Below are positions 7,190 to 15,807 of a stretch of 64,000 nt of DNA, piece by piece. The stretch lies in NCBI RefSeq assembly GCF_002295115.1, contig NZ_NSFV01000002.1:186001-250000 (forward strand). Reading direction: 5' to 3'. Both the position numbers and the translations under genes were made by a program. Within the stretch, counting starts at the first letter, position 1. The number at the start of each line of letters is the position of its first letter. The stretch is from Mesorhizobium sp. WSM4311. Its GTDB lineage: Bacteria; Pseudomonadota; Alphaproteobacteria; Rhizobiales; Rhizobiaceae. The notes below the pieces were generated by a model, which saw only the letters and a program-made list of their open reading frames with translations, was not told where the DNA came from and made no database searches.

Positions 7190-8593
7190 ATGTCACCTGA
7201 AACGCAACGGCTTCTCTCCGCCCTTGGCGATCGGCTGGGCGCGGGCGGCGTGCTTGCCGGCGCCGATGTCGACCAGCGCTATCGCGACGATCCCGACGGC
7301 AAGCTTGGCGTGCTGCCCGAAGTCGTGCTGCGTCCGCGCGATACCGTCGGTGTCGCGGCAGCGCTCGCTGGCTGCAACGCTCTCGGCCAGCCGGTCGTCG
7401 TCCAGGGCGGGCGCACCGGGCTGGCTGGCGGCACCCGCGTCCAGCCCGGCGAGATCGTGCTGTCGCTGGAACGCATGAGCGGCCTCGCCGCGCCGGACGC
7501 TCAAGCCGCCAGCATCGTCGCCGAAGCGGGCGCGACGCTGCAGGCGGTGCAGGAGGCGGCCGACGGCGCCGGGCTGATGTTCGGCGTCGATATCGGCGCG
7601 CGCGGCTCGGCGACGGTCGGCGGCAACATCGCCACCAATGCCGGCGGCATCCGCGTGCTGCGTTATGGCATGTACCGGGCGCAGGTGCTCGGGCTGGAGG
7701 CCGTGCTGGCCGATGGCAGCGTGCTGTCCTCGCTCAAGGGCCTGCCCAAGGACAATTCCGGCTATGACCTCGGCCAGTTCTTCATCGGCGCGGAAGGGAC
7801 GCTCGGTGTCGTCACCCGCGCCGCGCTCCGGCTGCACCCCAAGCCGGCCTCCGAGGTGAACGCCTTCTGCGCGCTCGCTTCGCTCGATGCGGCGATCGCC
7901 TTGCTCGGGCTGCTGCGGCAAAGGCTCGGCCCGTTATTGTCTGCCTATGAGGTGAATTTCGCACCGCTCTATGACGTCATGGCTGCCAGCATGGCCATGC
8001 CGGCGCCGTTGCCTGTTGGCTCCCCGGTCTATGTGTTGGCCGAAATCCAGGGCAGCGAGCCCGAGCGCGACGGCGAGCGCTTCGCCGAGGTCCTGATGCA
8101 GGCGGTCGAGGACGGCGTGGTCGACGATGTCGTCGTCTCGCAGTCGCCGCGCGAATTCCGGGCGCTCTGGGACGTGCGGGAGGACGCCAATCGCGTGCTG
8201 TTTTCGATCAAAGGCCTGATCGGCGTCGACATCAGCATCCCGCTGGCGCGCATGGGCGCGTTCCTGCAAGAAGCCGACGCGGCCATCCATGCCGTCGATC
8301 CCAGTGCCGACATCTATGTCTTCGGTCATCTCGGCGACGGCAATCTGCATTACCAGGTGCTGACGGCGGATCCGGCGGCCGCCTACGGCATCGTCTATCG
8401 CGGTGTGGCGGCGGCGGGAGGTAGCGTTTCGGCCGAACATGGCATCGGCCTCGACAAGAAACAGTGGCTGCATCTGGTGCGCAGCGACGCCGAAATCGCC
8501 ACGATGCGGCGGCTGAAGACGGCGCTCGACCCGAAGAACATCCTCAATCGGGGGCGTGTCTTCGACCTCGATCCAACTGCCGTTCCCCGATGA
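7190..8593 (+). CDS. FAD-binding oxidoreductase, GlcD / D-2-hydroxyacid dehydrogenase type
   Basis: 467 residues. A PCMH-type FAD-binding domain fills the N-terminal half (VVVQGGRTGLAGGTR and TVGGNIATNAGG, about residues 68-82 and 140-151). The C-terminal FAD-oxidase domain has FGHLGDGNLHY and SAEHGIGLDKK, the histidine-containing motifs that bind the metal and substrate carboxylate in GlcD and D-2-hydroxyglutarate dehydrogenases. The likely reaction is oxidation of a D-2-hydroxy acid to the 2-oxo acid. The ribosome-binding site before the ATG at 7190 is weak; a 27-codon ORF (7101-7184) ends just before it and could couple translation. It lies 213 bp after the binding-protein gene and may share regulation. 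Confidence 0.85.
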   Translation: MSPETQRLLSALGDRLGAGGVLAGADVDQRYRDDPDGKLGVLPEVVLRPRDTVGVAAALAGCNALGQPVVVQGGRTGLAGGTRVQPGEIVLSLERMSGLAAPDAQAASIVAEAGATLQAVQEAADGAGLMFGVDIGARGSATVGGNIATNAGGIRVLRYGMYRAQVLGLEAVLADGSVLSSLKGLPKDNSGYDLGQFFIGAEGTLGVVTRAALRLHPKPASEVNAFCALASLDAAIALLGLLRQRLGPLLSAYEVNFAPLYDVMAASMAMPAPLPVGSPVYVLAEIQGSEPERDGERFAEVLMQAVEDGVVDDVVVSQSPREFRALWDVREDANRVLFSIKGLIGVDISIPLARMGAFLQEADAAIHAVDPSADIYVFGHLGDGNLHYQVLTADPAAAYGIVYRGVAAAGGSVSAEHGIGLDKKQWLHLVRSDAEIATMRRLKTALDPKNILNRGRVFDLDPTAVPR

Positions 8594-8640
8594 CACGTGT
8601 CACCTTGTGAGCATATTGCCGACAGCGAGACGAGGCCGGC

Positions 8641-10086
8641 TCAGAACGGATAGTGCTGGCCGGGGTCCTCGATCGTCACCCAGCGCAAATCGGTGAATTC
8701 GGTGATCGAGGCCTTGCCGCCGAAGCGGCCATAGCCCGAGCCCTTGACGCCGCCGAACGGCATCTGCGCCTCGTCGCCGACGGTCGGCCCGTTAATGTGG
8801 CAGATGCCCGCCTCGATGCGCGCGGCGACCGCCATGGCACGCTTGATGTCGCGGCTGAACACCGCCGACGACAGGCCGTATTCCGTGTCGTTGGCGACAT
8901 GCACCGCCTCGTCCTCGCCCTTCACCCGGATCACCGGCTTGACCGGCCCGAAGGACTCTTCGGCATAGACGCGCATGGCAGGCGTCACATGGTCGAGCAG
9001 CGTTGCCTCGACAACGGTACCAGCACGCTTGCCGCCGGCGGCAAGCTTGGCGCCCTTGGCGATGGCATCGGCGACAAGCTCCTCCATCTTGTCGGCCGCC
9101 TGGCTGCTGATCAGCGAGCCCAGCACGACATGGCCACGCGGATCGCCGGCCGGCAGGCTCGACGCGCGGGCGGCCAGCTTGGAAACGAATTCGTCGGCGA
9201 TCCTTTCATCGACGATCAGCCGCTCGGTCGACATGCAGATCTGGCCCTGATGCATGAAGGCGCCGAAGGTTGCCGCATTGACCGCTGCGTCGATGTCGGC
9301 GTCGTCAAGAACCAGCAGCGGCGCCTTGCCGCCGAGTTCGAGCAGCGCCGGCTTCAGATGCCGCCCGGCAAGCTCGGCGATGATGCGCCCGACCTTGGTC
9401 GAGCCGGTGAAGTTGACGCGCTTGACCGAGGGATGCGCGACCAGCGCCTCGACGATCGCAGCGGCATCCTTGGGGTCGTTGGTGACGATATTGATGACGC
9501 CCTTGGGCAGGCCGGCCTCGACCAGCACCTGACCGATCAACCGGTGTGTGCCGGGGCACATTTCGGAGGCCTTCAGCACCACCGTGTTGCCGCAGGCGAT
9601 CGGCATGGCGATGGCGCGGGTACCGAGGATGACCGGCGCATTCCACGGCGCGATGCCGAGGCACACGCCGGCGGGTTGGCGGATCGCCATGGCGATCGTG
9701 TCCGGCTTGTCGGAAGGGATGACCTCGCCCGAAATCTGCGTCGTCATCGCCGCCGCCTCGCGCAGCATGTTGGCCGCCAGCATCACGTTGAAACCGGCCC
9801 AGGGGCCGGTAGCGCCGGTCTCTTCCATCATCAATTTGGTGAATTCGCCGACCTTGGAGGCCATGACGTCGGCCGCCTTGGACAGCAAGGCGCGGCGCTC
9901 GCCCGGCCCGGTCTTCGACCACGTCGTAAAGGCAGCGGCCGCGGCTTCCACGGCAGCATTGGCGTCGGCAACGCTGGCAGCGGCAGCGCGCGTTGCCAGT
10001 TTGCCGGTGAACGGGTCCATGCGCTCGTAGGCGGCCGCGCCGGACGCATCCCTTTTGTCGCCGTCGATCAGAAGTCCGATATCCAT
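8641..10086 (-). CDS. Aldehyde dehydrogenase, vanillin/salicylaldehyde dehydrogenase-like
   Basis: 481-residue NAD(P)-dependent ALDH. Catalytic Glu250 is in LLELGGKAP and nucleophile Cys284 in HQGQICMSTER. The GIAPWNAPV segment (about 145-153) and VNFTGSTKVG (about 224-233) form the cofactor site. The C-terminal MPFGGVKGSGYGRFGG is diagnostic of the superfamily. The QICMSTER wording and overall pattern resemble vanillin and salicylaldehyde dehydrogenases. It follows the SDR gene by 34 bp and is the last gene of the operon that begins at the PcaQ box at 15762. A role in oxidising lignin-derived aromatic aldehydes to acids that feed protocatechuate is inferred from this context. Confidence 0.85.
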   Translation of the reverse strand: MDIGLLIDGDKRDASGAAAYERMDPFTGKLATRAAAASVADANAAVEAAAAAFTTWSKTGPGERRALLSKAADVMASKVGEFTKLMMEETGATGPWAGFNVMLAANMLREAAAMTTQISGEVIPSDKPDTIAMAIRQPAGVCLGIAPWNAPVILGTRAIAMPIACGNTVVLKASEMCPGTHRLIGQVLVEAGLPKGVINIVTNDPKDAAAIVEALVAHPSVKRVNFTGSTKVGRIIAELAGRHLKPALLELGGKAPLLVLDDADIDAAVNAATFGAFMHQGQICMSTERLIVDERIADEFVSKLAARASSLPAGDPRGHVVLGSLISSQAADKMEELVADAIAKGAKLAAGGKRAGTVVEATLLDHVTPAMRVYAEESFGPVKPVIRVKGEDEAVHVANDTEYGLSSAVFSRDIKRAMAVAARIEAGICHINGPTVGDEAQMPFGGVKGSGYGRFGGKASITEFTDLRWVTIEDPGQHYPF

Positions 10087-10120
10087 GATTGTCTCCCTCG
10101 CTCCGTCTGGAGCTTCGCGG

Positions 10121-10911
10121 TTAGAAGCCGAGCACTTCGGCGTTGATCGATGCTTCGAGGCCGCCGTCGACCGGCACGTTGGCGCCGTTGACCCAGCGCG
10201 CGCCGTCCGAGCATAGGAACAGCACGACAGGCGCTATATCGCCCGATGTGCCGGCCCGTCCGACCCTGGCAATGTCGCTGTCGACGCGGGCATCGCCAAG
10301 CACGGTGCGGAACTGTTTCAGGATCGGCGTCTCGACCGGTCCAGGGCTCACCGCATTGACGCGGATGCCACGGCGTTTGAACAGATCCTGGTGCGCCGCG
10401 CGAAAGGTCCACAGCAGGAGCAGTTCCTTCGAGACGGGATAGCCTTCCTCGTTCCTGACCGCATGATCGGCGACCACCTTGGCGACATCCGGGAAACCCT
10501 CGATGCCGACCATCGAGGCCGCTCGTTGAGATTGGCGCGCCAGCCGTAGCCGGCGATCGAGGCGACATTGACGATGGCGCCGCCTTCGCGAAGTCTGGGC
10601 GTGAGCCCTTCCGAAAGCGCCCGCAGCCCGAAGAAATTGACGGCCAGCGTCGACACCGCGCCGGTGTTGCCGGAGAGGCCGGCGACGTTGCAGAGCGCAT
10701 CGATGCGCTGTGGCAGGCGCGCGACCAACTCGTCGACGCCGGCCTTCGACGAGATATCGGCCTTGACGAAACTGCCCACCGCTGCCGCCGGCTCGCGTAC
10801 ATCGACGCCGATCACGTCCGCGCCAAGCTGGCCGGCGAGTTCCGCCGTGCGGGCGCCGATGCCGGAGGCAACGCCGGTGATGAGGATCGTCTTGCCGAAA
10901 AGCATGGTCAT
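10121..10911 (-). pseudogene. Short-chain dehydrogenase/reductase, coniferyl-alcohol-dehydrogenase-like, interrupted by a frameshift
   Basis: Two frames must be joined to give one SDR of about 263 residues. The first frame, from the ATG at 10911, has the cofactor motif TGVASGIG and the NVAGLSG strand and runs to GWRANLNE. The second frame carries the active-site motif YPVSK, the SPGPVETP turn and the end NGANVPVDGGLE. The switch lies between about 10530 and 10511. One extra G in the GAGCGGCC stretch would restore a single frame. The pattern resembles coniferyl alcohol or 3-alpha-hydroxysteroid dehydrogenases. The start overlaps the LivM-like stop by 4 bp. Either the gene is inactive in this strain or the sequence has a one-base error. 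Confidence 0.75.
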
Positions 10912-11975
10912 GCCTTCTCCTGACCAGGTGTGGTTCGCTCCGGCGAGGGGGCGCTGCCGTCATCGGCCGGAGCATTTTCCGGAAGCCTGACGCGGTAGCC
11001 GACCGGGAGCAGGCGCAAGCCGAAGCGCCCCTCGATCGTCCCCCACAGGCCGCGCGGCAAGAACAGCGAGAACAGCACGGCGGTGGCGCCGAGGCCGACG
11101 AGGTACCAGACCCCGGTGCCGCCGAACCAGGTCTCGATGAGGAAGAACACCAGCGCGCCAAGGATGGCGCCCTCGAACGTTCCGATGCCGCCGACCAGCA
11201 CCATGAAGATCATGTAGGCGGTCCATTGGACGTTGAAGTAGGTTTTCGGCTGGAAGGTGATGGAGGTCGCCAGCCACAGCGCACCGGCAACGCCGATGCC
11301 GAAGGCGGCAAGCACGAACAAAAGCCGCTTGGTGCCGGTGACGCGCACGCCGACCGAGGCGGCGGCATCCTCATTGTCGCGGATGGCGCGGATGGCGGCA
11401 CCCGTGCTGCCGCGCAGCAGGCCGAACAGGATGCCGAGCAGGGCGGTCATCGAGGCCAGCGCCAGCCAGTAGATTGCCACCCGCCTGGTGCCGGCATCGT
11501 AGACGTTGAGCGAGATCAGCGACGTGCCGGTTTCGCCTTGCACCAGCCGGTCGAGATTGACCAGGAGATGCGTCAGCGCCGCTATCACCCACATGCCGAT
11601 GGCGAACTCGCCGTTCCTCAGCCGCAGCATGAACAACGACAGCGGCCAGGAGACAACGCCGACAACGATCGCCGATACGAAAAGCGAGGCGAAAGGGTTG
11701 AGGCCGGCATCGGCCAGCCGGATGGCGAAATAGGCGCCGAGCCCGAAGAACACCTGCTGGCCGACGGAAACCAGGCCGCCGAATCCGGCCAGTGCGTTCC
11801 ACATCGCCGCCAGGATCACATAGATGAACAATGCCGTCATGCGGTCGACCGCGCCCGCCGAGAGGAACTGCGGCGCGATGGCGAGCAGCGCGATGATGAC
11901 AGCGACCGCAATCGCCGCGATCCGCGACGTCGTCGTGCCGCGCTCGATGATCGGCGAGGACGAAACGGCGCTCAT
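10908..11975 (-). CDS. HAAT-family ABC permease, LivM-like (probable protocatechuate/aromatic-acid uptake)
   Basis: 355 residues, about ten hydrophobic segments, starting MSAVSSSPIIERGTT at the ATG 11975. Typical LivM stretches are ALAGFGGLVSVGQQVFFGLG and the TGAAIRAIRDNEDAAASVGV loop that contacts the ATPase. The frame is open upstream to 12476, but that part is antisense-like and overlaps the LivH gene, so it is excluded. It is fourth of five transporter genes with 4-bp overlaps on both sides. The operon starts at a PcaQ box; in Sinorhizobium meliloti a PcaQ-controlled HAAT system (pcaMNVWX) imports protocatechuate, so the same substrate is inferred. Confidence 0.88.
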   Translation of the reverse strand: MSAVSSSPIIERGTTTSRIAAIAVAVIIALLAIAPQFLSAGAVDRMTALFIYVILAAMWNALAGFGGLVSVGQQVFFGLGAYFAIRLADAGLNPFASLFVSAIVVGVVSWPLSLFMLRLRNGEFAIGMWVIAALTHLLVNLDRLVQGETGTSLISLNVYDAGTRRVAIYWLALASMTALLGILFGLLRGSTGAAIRAIRDNEDAAASVGVRVTGTKRLLFVLAAFGIGVAGALWLATSITFQPKTYFNVQWTAYMIFMVLVGGIGTFEGAILGALVFFLIETWFGGTGVWYLVGLGATAVLFSLFLPRGLWGTIEGRFGLRLLPVGYRVRLPENAPADDGSAPSPERTTPGQEKA

Positions 11976-12868
11976 GACGCGCTCCGCGAAGGCAGGCGCA
12001 GCAGGCCGCGCAGGCCAAGGCCCGACGTGGACAGCCGCACAAACAGCACGACGAGGAACACGGCATGGCCGCCGATCAGAAAGCCTTGCGGATGCACTTG
12101 CGCGCCGACTGTCTGCGCAAGCGCCAGCACGATGCCGCCGACCAGCGTTCCCCACAGCGAACCGGCGCCGCCGATCACAGCGGCTTCGAAAGCGAACAGC
12201 AGTTGCGGCGCGCCGGCATAGGGATCGAAGGTGGCGCGCATGCCCAGAAAGGCGCCGGCAAGGCCGACCGTGACCATGGCGATGGAAGCGGCGATGGCAT
12301 TGGCGCGACGCGCATCGACGCCGACCAAGCCTGCCGTATCGGGGTCTTCCGAGGTGGCGCGGATCGAGCGGCCAAGCCGGGTGCGGGTGAGGAACAGCTG
12401 CAGCCCGCCCAGCAGGATCACGGCGGTGGCGAACATGATCACGGCGAGCTTGCCGACATAGATGTTGCCTGGCCATTCCCAGGAATCATAGGACAGGCTG
12501 CCGATATAGGGCGCCAGCGAACGCGTGTCGGCGCCGAACTGCTCGAACAGCATGTTGTCGATGACGATCGCCAGCCCAAACGTGGTCAGGATCGGCAGCA
12601 GCGCACCGCCACGCGCGCTGCGTTCGAGCAGGAAACGCTGCAGCGCCCAGCCGATCGCCGCCATCAGCGGCAGCACGATCAGCAGGCCGACAAAGGGCGG
12701 GATATGGAACCGCGAGGCGAGCCACCACAGCGCAAAGGCCGCGAACACGGCAAGGCTGCCATGGGCGAGGTTGATGATGCGCATCACCGAGAACATGAAG
12801 GACAGGCCACAGGCGATCAGCGCGTAGTAGCCGCCGAGCAGGATGCCCTGGATGATCTGGTTGCTCAT
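11972..12868 (-). CDS. HAAT-family ABC permease, LivH-like (probable protocatechuate/aromatic-acid uptake)
   Basis: 298 residues with about eight membrane segments. It begins MSNQIIQGILLGGYYALIA and includes the LivH hallmark INLAHGSLAVFAAF (about residues 32-45), TRLGRSIRATSEDPDTAGLVGV (the cytoplasmic coupling region) and AAVIGGAGSLWG. The ATG at 12868 overlaps the LivF-like stop by 4 bp; the longer open frame upstream is antisense-like noise. Partner of the LivM-like permease. Confidence 0.88.
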   Translation of the reverse strand: MSNQIIQGILLGGYYALIACGLSFMFSVMRIINLAHGSLAVFAAFALWWLASRFHIPPFVGLLIVLPLMAAIGWALQRFLLERSARGGALLPILTTFGLAIVIDNMLFEQFGADTRSLAPYIGSLSYDSWEWPGNIYVGKLAVIMFATAVILLGGLQLFLTRTRLGRSIRATSEDPDTAGLVGVDARRANAIAASIAMVTVGLAGAFLGMRATFDPYAGAPQLLFAFEAAVIGGAGSLWGTLVGGIVLALAQTVGAQVHPQGFLIGGHAVFLVVLFVRLSTSGLGLRGLLRLPSRSAS

Positions 12869-13593
12869 GCCGGAACGCTCCCGGGACTTTTCCGGTGCAG
12901 GCCGAAATAGGCTTTCGTCACCTCGTCGCGCGACACCGCCTTGCTCGGCCCTTCGAGCGCCACGCGCCCTTCGAGCATGCAGATCACCCTGTCGGAGACC
13001 GATAGCGCGCGGCTGAGGTCCTGCTCGACCAGGATGATCGTCGTGCCGGAAGCCATCAGCCCCTGAAGGGCCGCGTAGACACGGTCGACGATCAGCGGCG
13101 ACAGGCCGAGCGAAACCTCGTCGAGCAAAAGCACTTCCGGGTTGCTCATCAGCGCCCGGCCGATCGCCGTCGCCTGCTGCTCGCCGCCTGAGAGATGGCC
13201 CGTCTTGGCATGGCGGCGCGGCTTCAGATTGGGAAACATGTCGAGCACCCTGTCGACGCTCCACTCGCCCGGCCGGCTGGCGGTTCTGCCGAGCAGAAGG
13301 TTCTCCTCGACCGTCATCTGCACGAAGAGTTTTCGCCCTTCCGGCACCAGCGCGATGCCCATGCCGACGCGCTTGTGCGACGGCACGTTGGTAAGATCGG
13401 CGCCGTCCAGCAGCACGCGGCCGGCCGCCGGCTGGTGCGCGCCGGCAATTGCCCTGAGCAGCGTCGTCTTGCCGGCGCCGTTGGCACCGACCAGCGCCAG
13501 CGTCTCGCCGCGTTCGATGCGGAAGCTGACGCCGCGCACCGCCTGCAGCAGGCCGTGGCGGACAACGAGATCCTCAACCGACAGCAGGCTCAT
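12865..13593 (-). CDS. HAAT-family ABC ATP-binding protein, LivF-like (probable protocatechuate/aromatic-acid uptake)
   Basis: 242 residues. Walker A GANGAGKT (about 37-44), signature LSGGEQQA, Walker B VLLLDEVSLGLSP and the switch histidine region VEQD are present. The segment IALVPEGRKLFVQMTVEENL is typical of LivF. In this protein the usual DEP of Walker B is DEV; the catalytic Glu itself is present. Translationally coupled (4-bp overlaps) with the LivG-like gene before it and the LivH-like gene after it. Confidence 0.9.
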   Translation of the reverse strand: MSLLSVEDLVVRHGLLQAVRGVSFRIERGETLALVGANGAGKTTLLRAIAGAHQPAAGRVLLDGADLTNVPSHKRVGMGIALVPEGRKLFVQMTVEENLLLGRTASRPGEWSVDRVLDMFPNLKPRRHAKTGHLSGGEQQATAIGRALMSNPEVLLLDEVSLGLSPLIVDRVYAALQGLMASGTTIILVEQDLSRALSVSDRVICMLEGRVALEGPSKAVSRDEVTKAYFGLHRKSPGSVPA

Positions 13594-14333
13594 TTCGGGC
13601 CTCCGCCGAGATAGGCGCGCACGACCTCCGGATCGGCCATGACGGCTTGCGGCTCGCCGTCGGCGATGATTTTTCCCGCATCCATGCAGATCAGCCGTTC
13701 GGCCACTTGCAGCAGGATGTGGACGATGTGCTCGATCCAGACGATGCCGATCTTGCGGCGGCGCAATTCCTTGATCGTGCCGACGAGCTCACCGGCTTCG
13801 CCGTCGGTCAGGCCGCCCCCGATCTCGTCGAGCAGCAGCAGCGTGGGCCTTGCCGCCAGCGCGCGCGCCAGTTCCAGCCGCTTGCGGTCGAGCAGTCCGA
13901 GCGTCTCGGCGCGGCGGTTGGCAATATCAAGCATGCCGCACAGCTTCAGCGAGCCGAGCGCCTCCTCATAGGCCTCGTCCCGCCCGAGCCCGGCGCCGTG
14001 CGAGGCCGCGACGAAGACATTCTCGAAAGTGGTCATGCCGCTGAATGGTTTGGGCACCTGATGCGTGCGCACCAGCCCGAGCCGGCAACGTTGCGTCGCC
14101 GGCAAGGACGTCACGTCATCGCCTTTGAACCTGACCGTGCCCGCACTCGGCGGAAAGGCGCCGGAAAGCACGCTGAGCAGCGTCGTCTTGCCGGCGCCGT
14201 TCGGCCCGACAATGCCGACCGCCTCGTCGGCCGCCATGGCGAAATCGACCGCATCCAGCACCACAAGCGCACCGAAGCGCTTGTGGATGCCGGCGGCAAC
14301 GAGAACAGCCTGTTGTTGCGGATGGGTCACCAC
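13590..14333 (-). CDS. HAAT-family ABC ATP-binding protein, LivG-like (probable protocatechuate/aromatic-acid uptake)
   Basis: 247 residues. Walker A GPNGAGKT is near residues 43-50. The RTHQVPKPFSGMTTFENV segment marks the LivG branch. Signature is LGLLDRKRLELA, a divergent form lacking the usual LSGGQ, and Walker B is LLLLDEIGGGL. The first in-frame start at 14333 is GTG, 15 bp after the binding-protein stop, without a strong Shine-Dalgarno; a second GTG follows directly, so the exact start is uncertain. Both the altered signature and the DEI variant of Walker B are worth noting but occur in some LivG relatives. Confidence 0.83.
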   Translation of the reverse strand: MVTHPQQQAVLVAAGIHKRFGALVVLDAVDFAMAADEAVGIVGPNGAGKTTLLSVLSGAFPPSAGTVRFKGDDVTSLPATQRCRLGLVRTHQVPKPFSGMTTFENVFVAASHGAGLGRDEAYEEALGSLKLCGMLDIANRRAETLGLLDRKRLELARALAARPTLLLLDEIGGGLTDGEAGELVGTIKELRRRKIGIVWIEHIVHILLQVAERLICMDAGKIIADGEPQAVMADPEVVRAYLGGGPK

Positions 14334-14348
14334 CTCGTCTGCGGTCCA

Positions 14349-15665
14349 TCAGCCGTTGTAAGGCTGGAGCTTGGCTTCGACGGGCACCTTCGGATCGGTG
14401 GCGTTTTCGGTCACCACATAGTCGAGCGGGAATTTGCTGCCTTCCTTGGCGGCCACCCACTGCGTGCCGATGATCGGGCCGGGCGAGACATTGGCGACAG
14501 GGCCGCTGGTGAAATCGACCTTGCCGATCATAGTCTCGGTCTTCAGCGTGCTCAGCGCCTTGGCCACCGCCGCCTTGTCCTTGGCGTCGGTGCTGGCCTT
14601 CAGCGCTTCGAAGCCGGCGTCCAGCAGCGACATCGAGGCGCCGAGCTGCTGCGTCCACTGCTTGCCGCTCGCTGCCTCGTAGCCGTCGGCGAGCTCGGCA
14701 CCCGAAACGCCGGTCAGCGGCGACTTGTAGGGGAAGGCCTTGTGCCAATAGGCAGCGCTCGAAATCTTCATGCCGAGGTCGCCGAGCGCCTCGATGTCGG
14801 ACGGGAACAGGCCGGTCTTGGCGACCTGGGCGATCTTGATCTGCTTGATCAGGCCCTGCTGTGCCGCCTGGCGCCAGAAGGCGGCGAAGTCAGGCGGGAT
14901 CGGGAAGGAGTTGAAGATCTCGACGCCCTCCTGCTTGAACAGCGCGATCTGCGAGGAATAGTCGGTGGTGCCGGTCTCGTAGGCGCCGGGGTCGACGATC
15001 GTAAAACCTTGCTTGGCCAGGAGCGGCGCCAGGTTGGCGCGGATGGCGTTGCCGTCGGCGTCGTTGGGATACATGACGCCGACCTTCTTGTTGGTCTCGA
15101 TCAGGTTCCATTGCGAAATATAGGTCTTGAAGAACTCGCCGACGCCGAAGCCGAAATGATAGGTCCATTTGAACGGCGAGGGTGCGCCGGGTTTCGCGCC
15201 ACGGCCGAAATACCAGGCCTCCCACGGCATGACGGTCGACAGGCAGGGCACCCCCGCGGCCTCGCAGGCATCGGCCACCGGGTTGATCACCTCGGGCGTC
15301 GACACCGCCAGCATCAGGTCGATGGCCTGGTTGTTGATCAGGTCCTTGGCGAGCTGGCCGGCGCGGGAGGGATCGGACTGCGTGTCCTGGTCGAGGATTT
15401 CAACGCTGTACTTCTTGCCGCCGATCTCAAGGCCGCCGGCCAGCGCCTTGCGGGCAAGGTCAAGCACATAGCCGTCGGTCTGGCCGAAGCCAGCCAGCGG
15501 CCCGGTGCGCGGGCTGACGAAGCCGACCTTGAGCGTTTCGCCCGCCTGGGCGAAAGCGCTCTTGCCGCCGAGCGCAAGGGCCGCGCCGCCGGCGATCGAG
15601 GTGGCGATGAACTGGCGTCGCGAAATGTCGCGAATGCTGGATCTGCTGCCGATAGAATGGGTCAT
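14349..15665 (-). CDS. HAAT-type substrate-binding protein with Tat-like signal (probable protocatechuate/aromatic-acid binding)
   Basis: 438 residues. The N-terminus has a twin-arginine motif (SRRQFIA, residues 15-21) before a hydrophobic stretch and a likely cleavage after SAFAQA, so it may be exported folded through Tat. The mature part starts TLKVGFVSPRTGPLAGFG, a type I periplasmic-binding fold like other aromatic-acid-binding LivK relatives. The ATG at 15665 has an excellent ribosome-binding site (GAGGGAGGAACGC). It is the first gene of the operon, 81 bp downstream of the PcaQ box at 15747-15762, so induction by PcaQ with its pathway ligand is expected. The substrate is inferred from regulation, not seen in the protein. 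Confidence 0.86.
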   Translation of the reverse strand: MTHSIGSRSSIRDISRRQFIATSIAGGAALALGGKSAFAQAGETLKVGFVSPRTGPLAGFGQTDGYVLDLARKALAGGLEIGGKKYSVEILDQDTQSDPSRAGQLAKDLINNQAIDLMLAVSTPEVINPVADACEAAGVPCLSTVMPWEAWYFGRGAKPGAPSPFKWTYHFGFGVGEFFKTYISQWNLIETNKKVGVMYPNDADGNAIRANLAPLLAKQGFTIVDPGAYETGTTDYSSQIALFKQEGVEIFNSFPIPPDFAAFWRQAAQQGLIKQIKIAQVAKTGLFPSDIEALGDLGMKISSAAYWHKAFPYKSPLTGVSGAELADGYEAASGKQWTQQLGASMSLLDAGFEALKASTDAKDKAAVAKALSTLKTETMIGKVDFTSGPVANVSPGPIIGTQWVAAKEGSKFPLDYVVTENATDPKVPVEAKLQPYNG

Positions 15666-15711
15666 GCGTTCCTCCCTCTGTGGCTCCTCCATCGGCACAG
15701 TGCACCAGCGT

Positions 15712-15738
15712 TTTGGTTCGGTAAAATGATATTTTGCG
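15712..15738 (-). promoter_or_regulatory. 27-nt block conserved between the two PcaQ-controlled promoters (transporter copy)
   Basis: Read on the minus strand, this stretch beginning CGCAAAATATCATTTTACCG is identical to 16757-16783 on the plus strand and lies at exactly the same distance from its PcaQ box. It probably holds the core promoter (AT-rich AAAATATCATTTT) and the transcription start of the transporter operon. The precise -10 and -35 cannot be assigned. Confidence 0.6.
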
Positions 15739-15746
15739 GTGTTTCA

Positions 15747-15762
15747 TTAACCGCTGGGTTAG
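15747..15762 (-). promoter_or_regulatory. PcaQ-type operator upstream of the aromatic-acid transporter operon
   Basis: On the minus strand it reads CTAACC-CAGC-GGTTAA, matching the PcaQ consensus ATAACC-N4-GGTTAA known from Sinorhizobium meliloti at 11 of 12 defined positions. It lies between the pcaQ stop (15808) and the binding-protein start (15665). Confidence 0.8.
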
Positions 15763-15807
15763 GGGATTTTCGGCAAAGACGAAGCGCGGTCCGAATGGTC
15801 CGACGCC

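Noticed and set aside
8653..10146. 497-codon open frame on the plus strand opposite the aldehyde dehydrogenase gene
   Set aside because: Antisense shadow: low-complexity Arg/Gly/Asp-rich translation, no domain, and the minus-strand ALDH has all catalytic motifs.
11976..12476. N-terminal extension of the LivM-like permease
   Set aside because: The frame is open but lies wholly within the LivH-like gene and is not membrane-protein-like; the ATG at 11975 gives a standard LivM.
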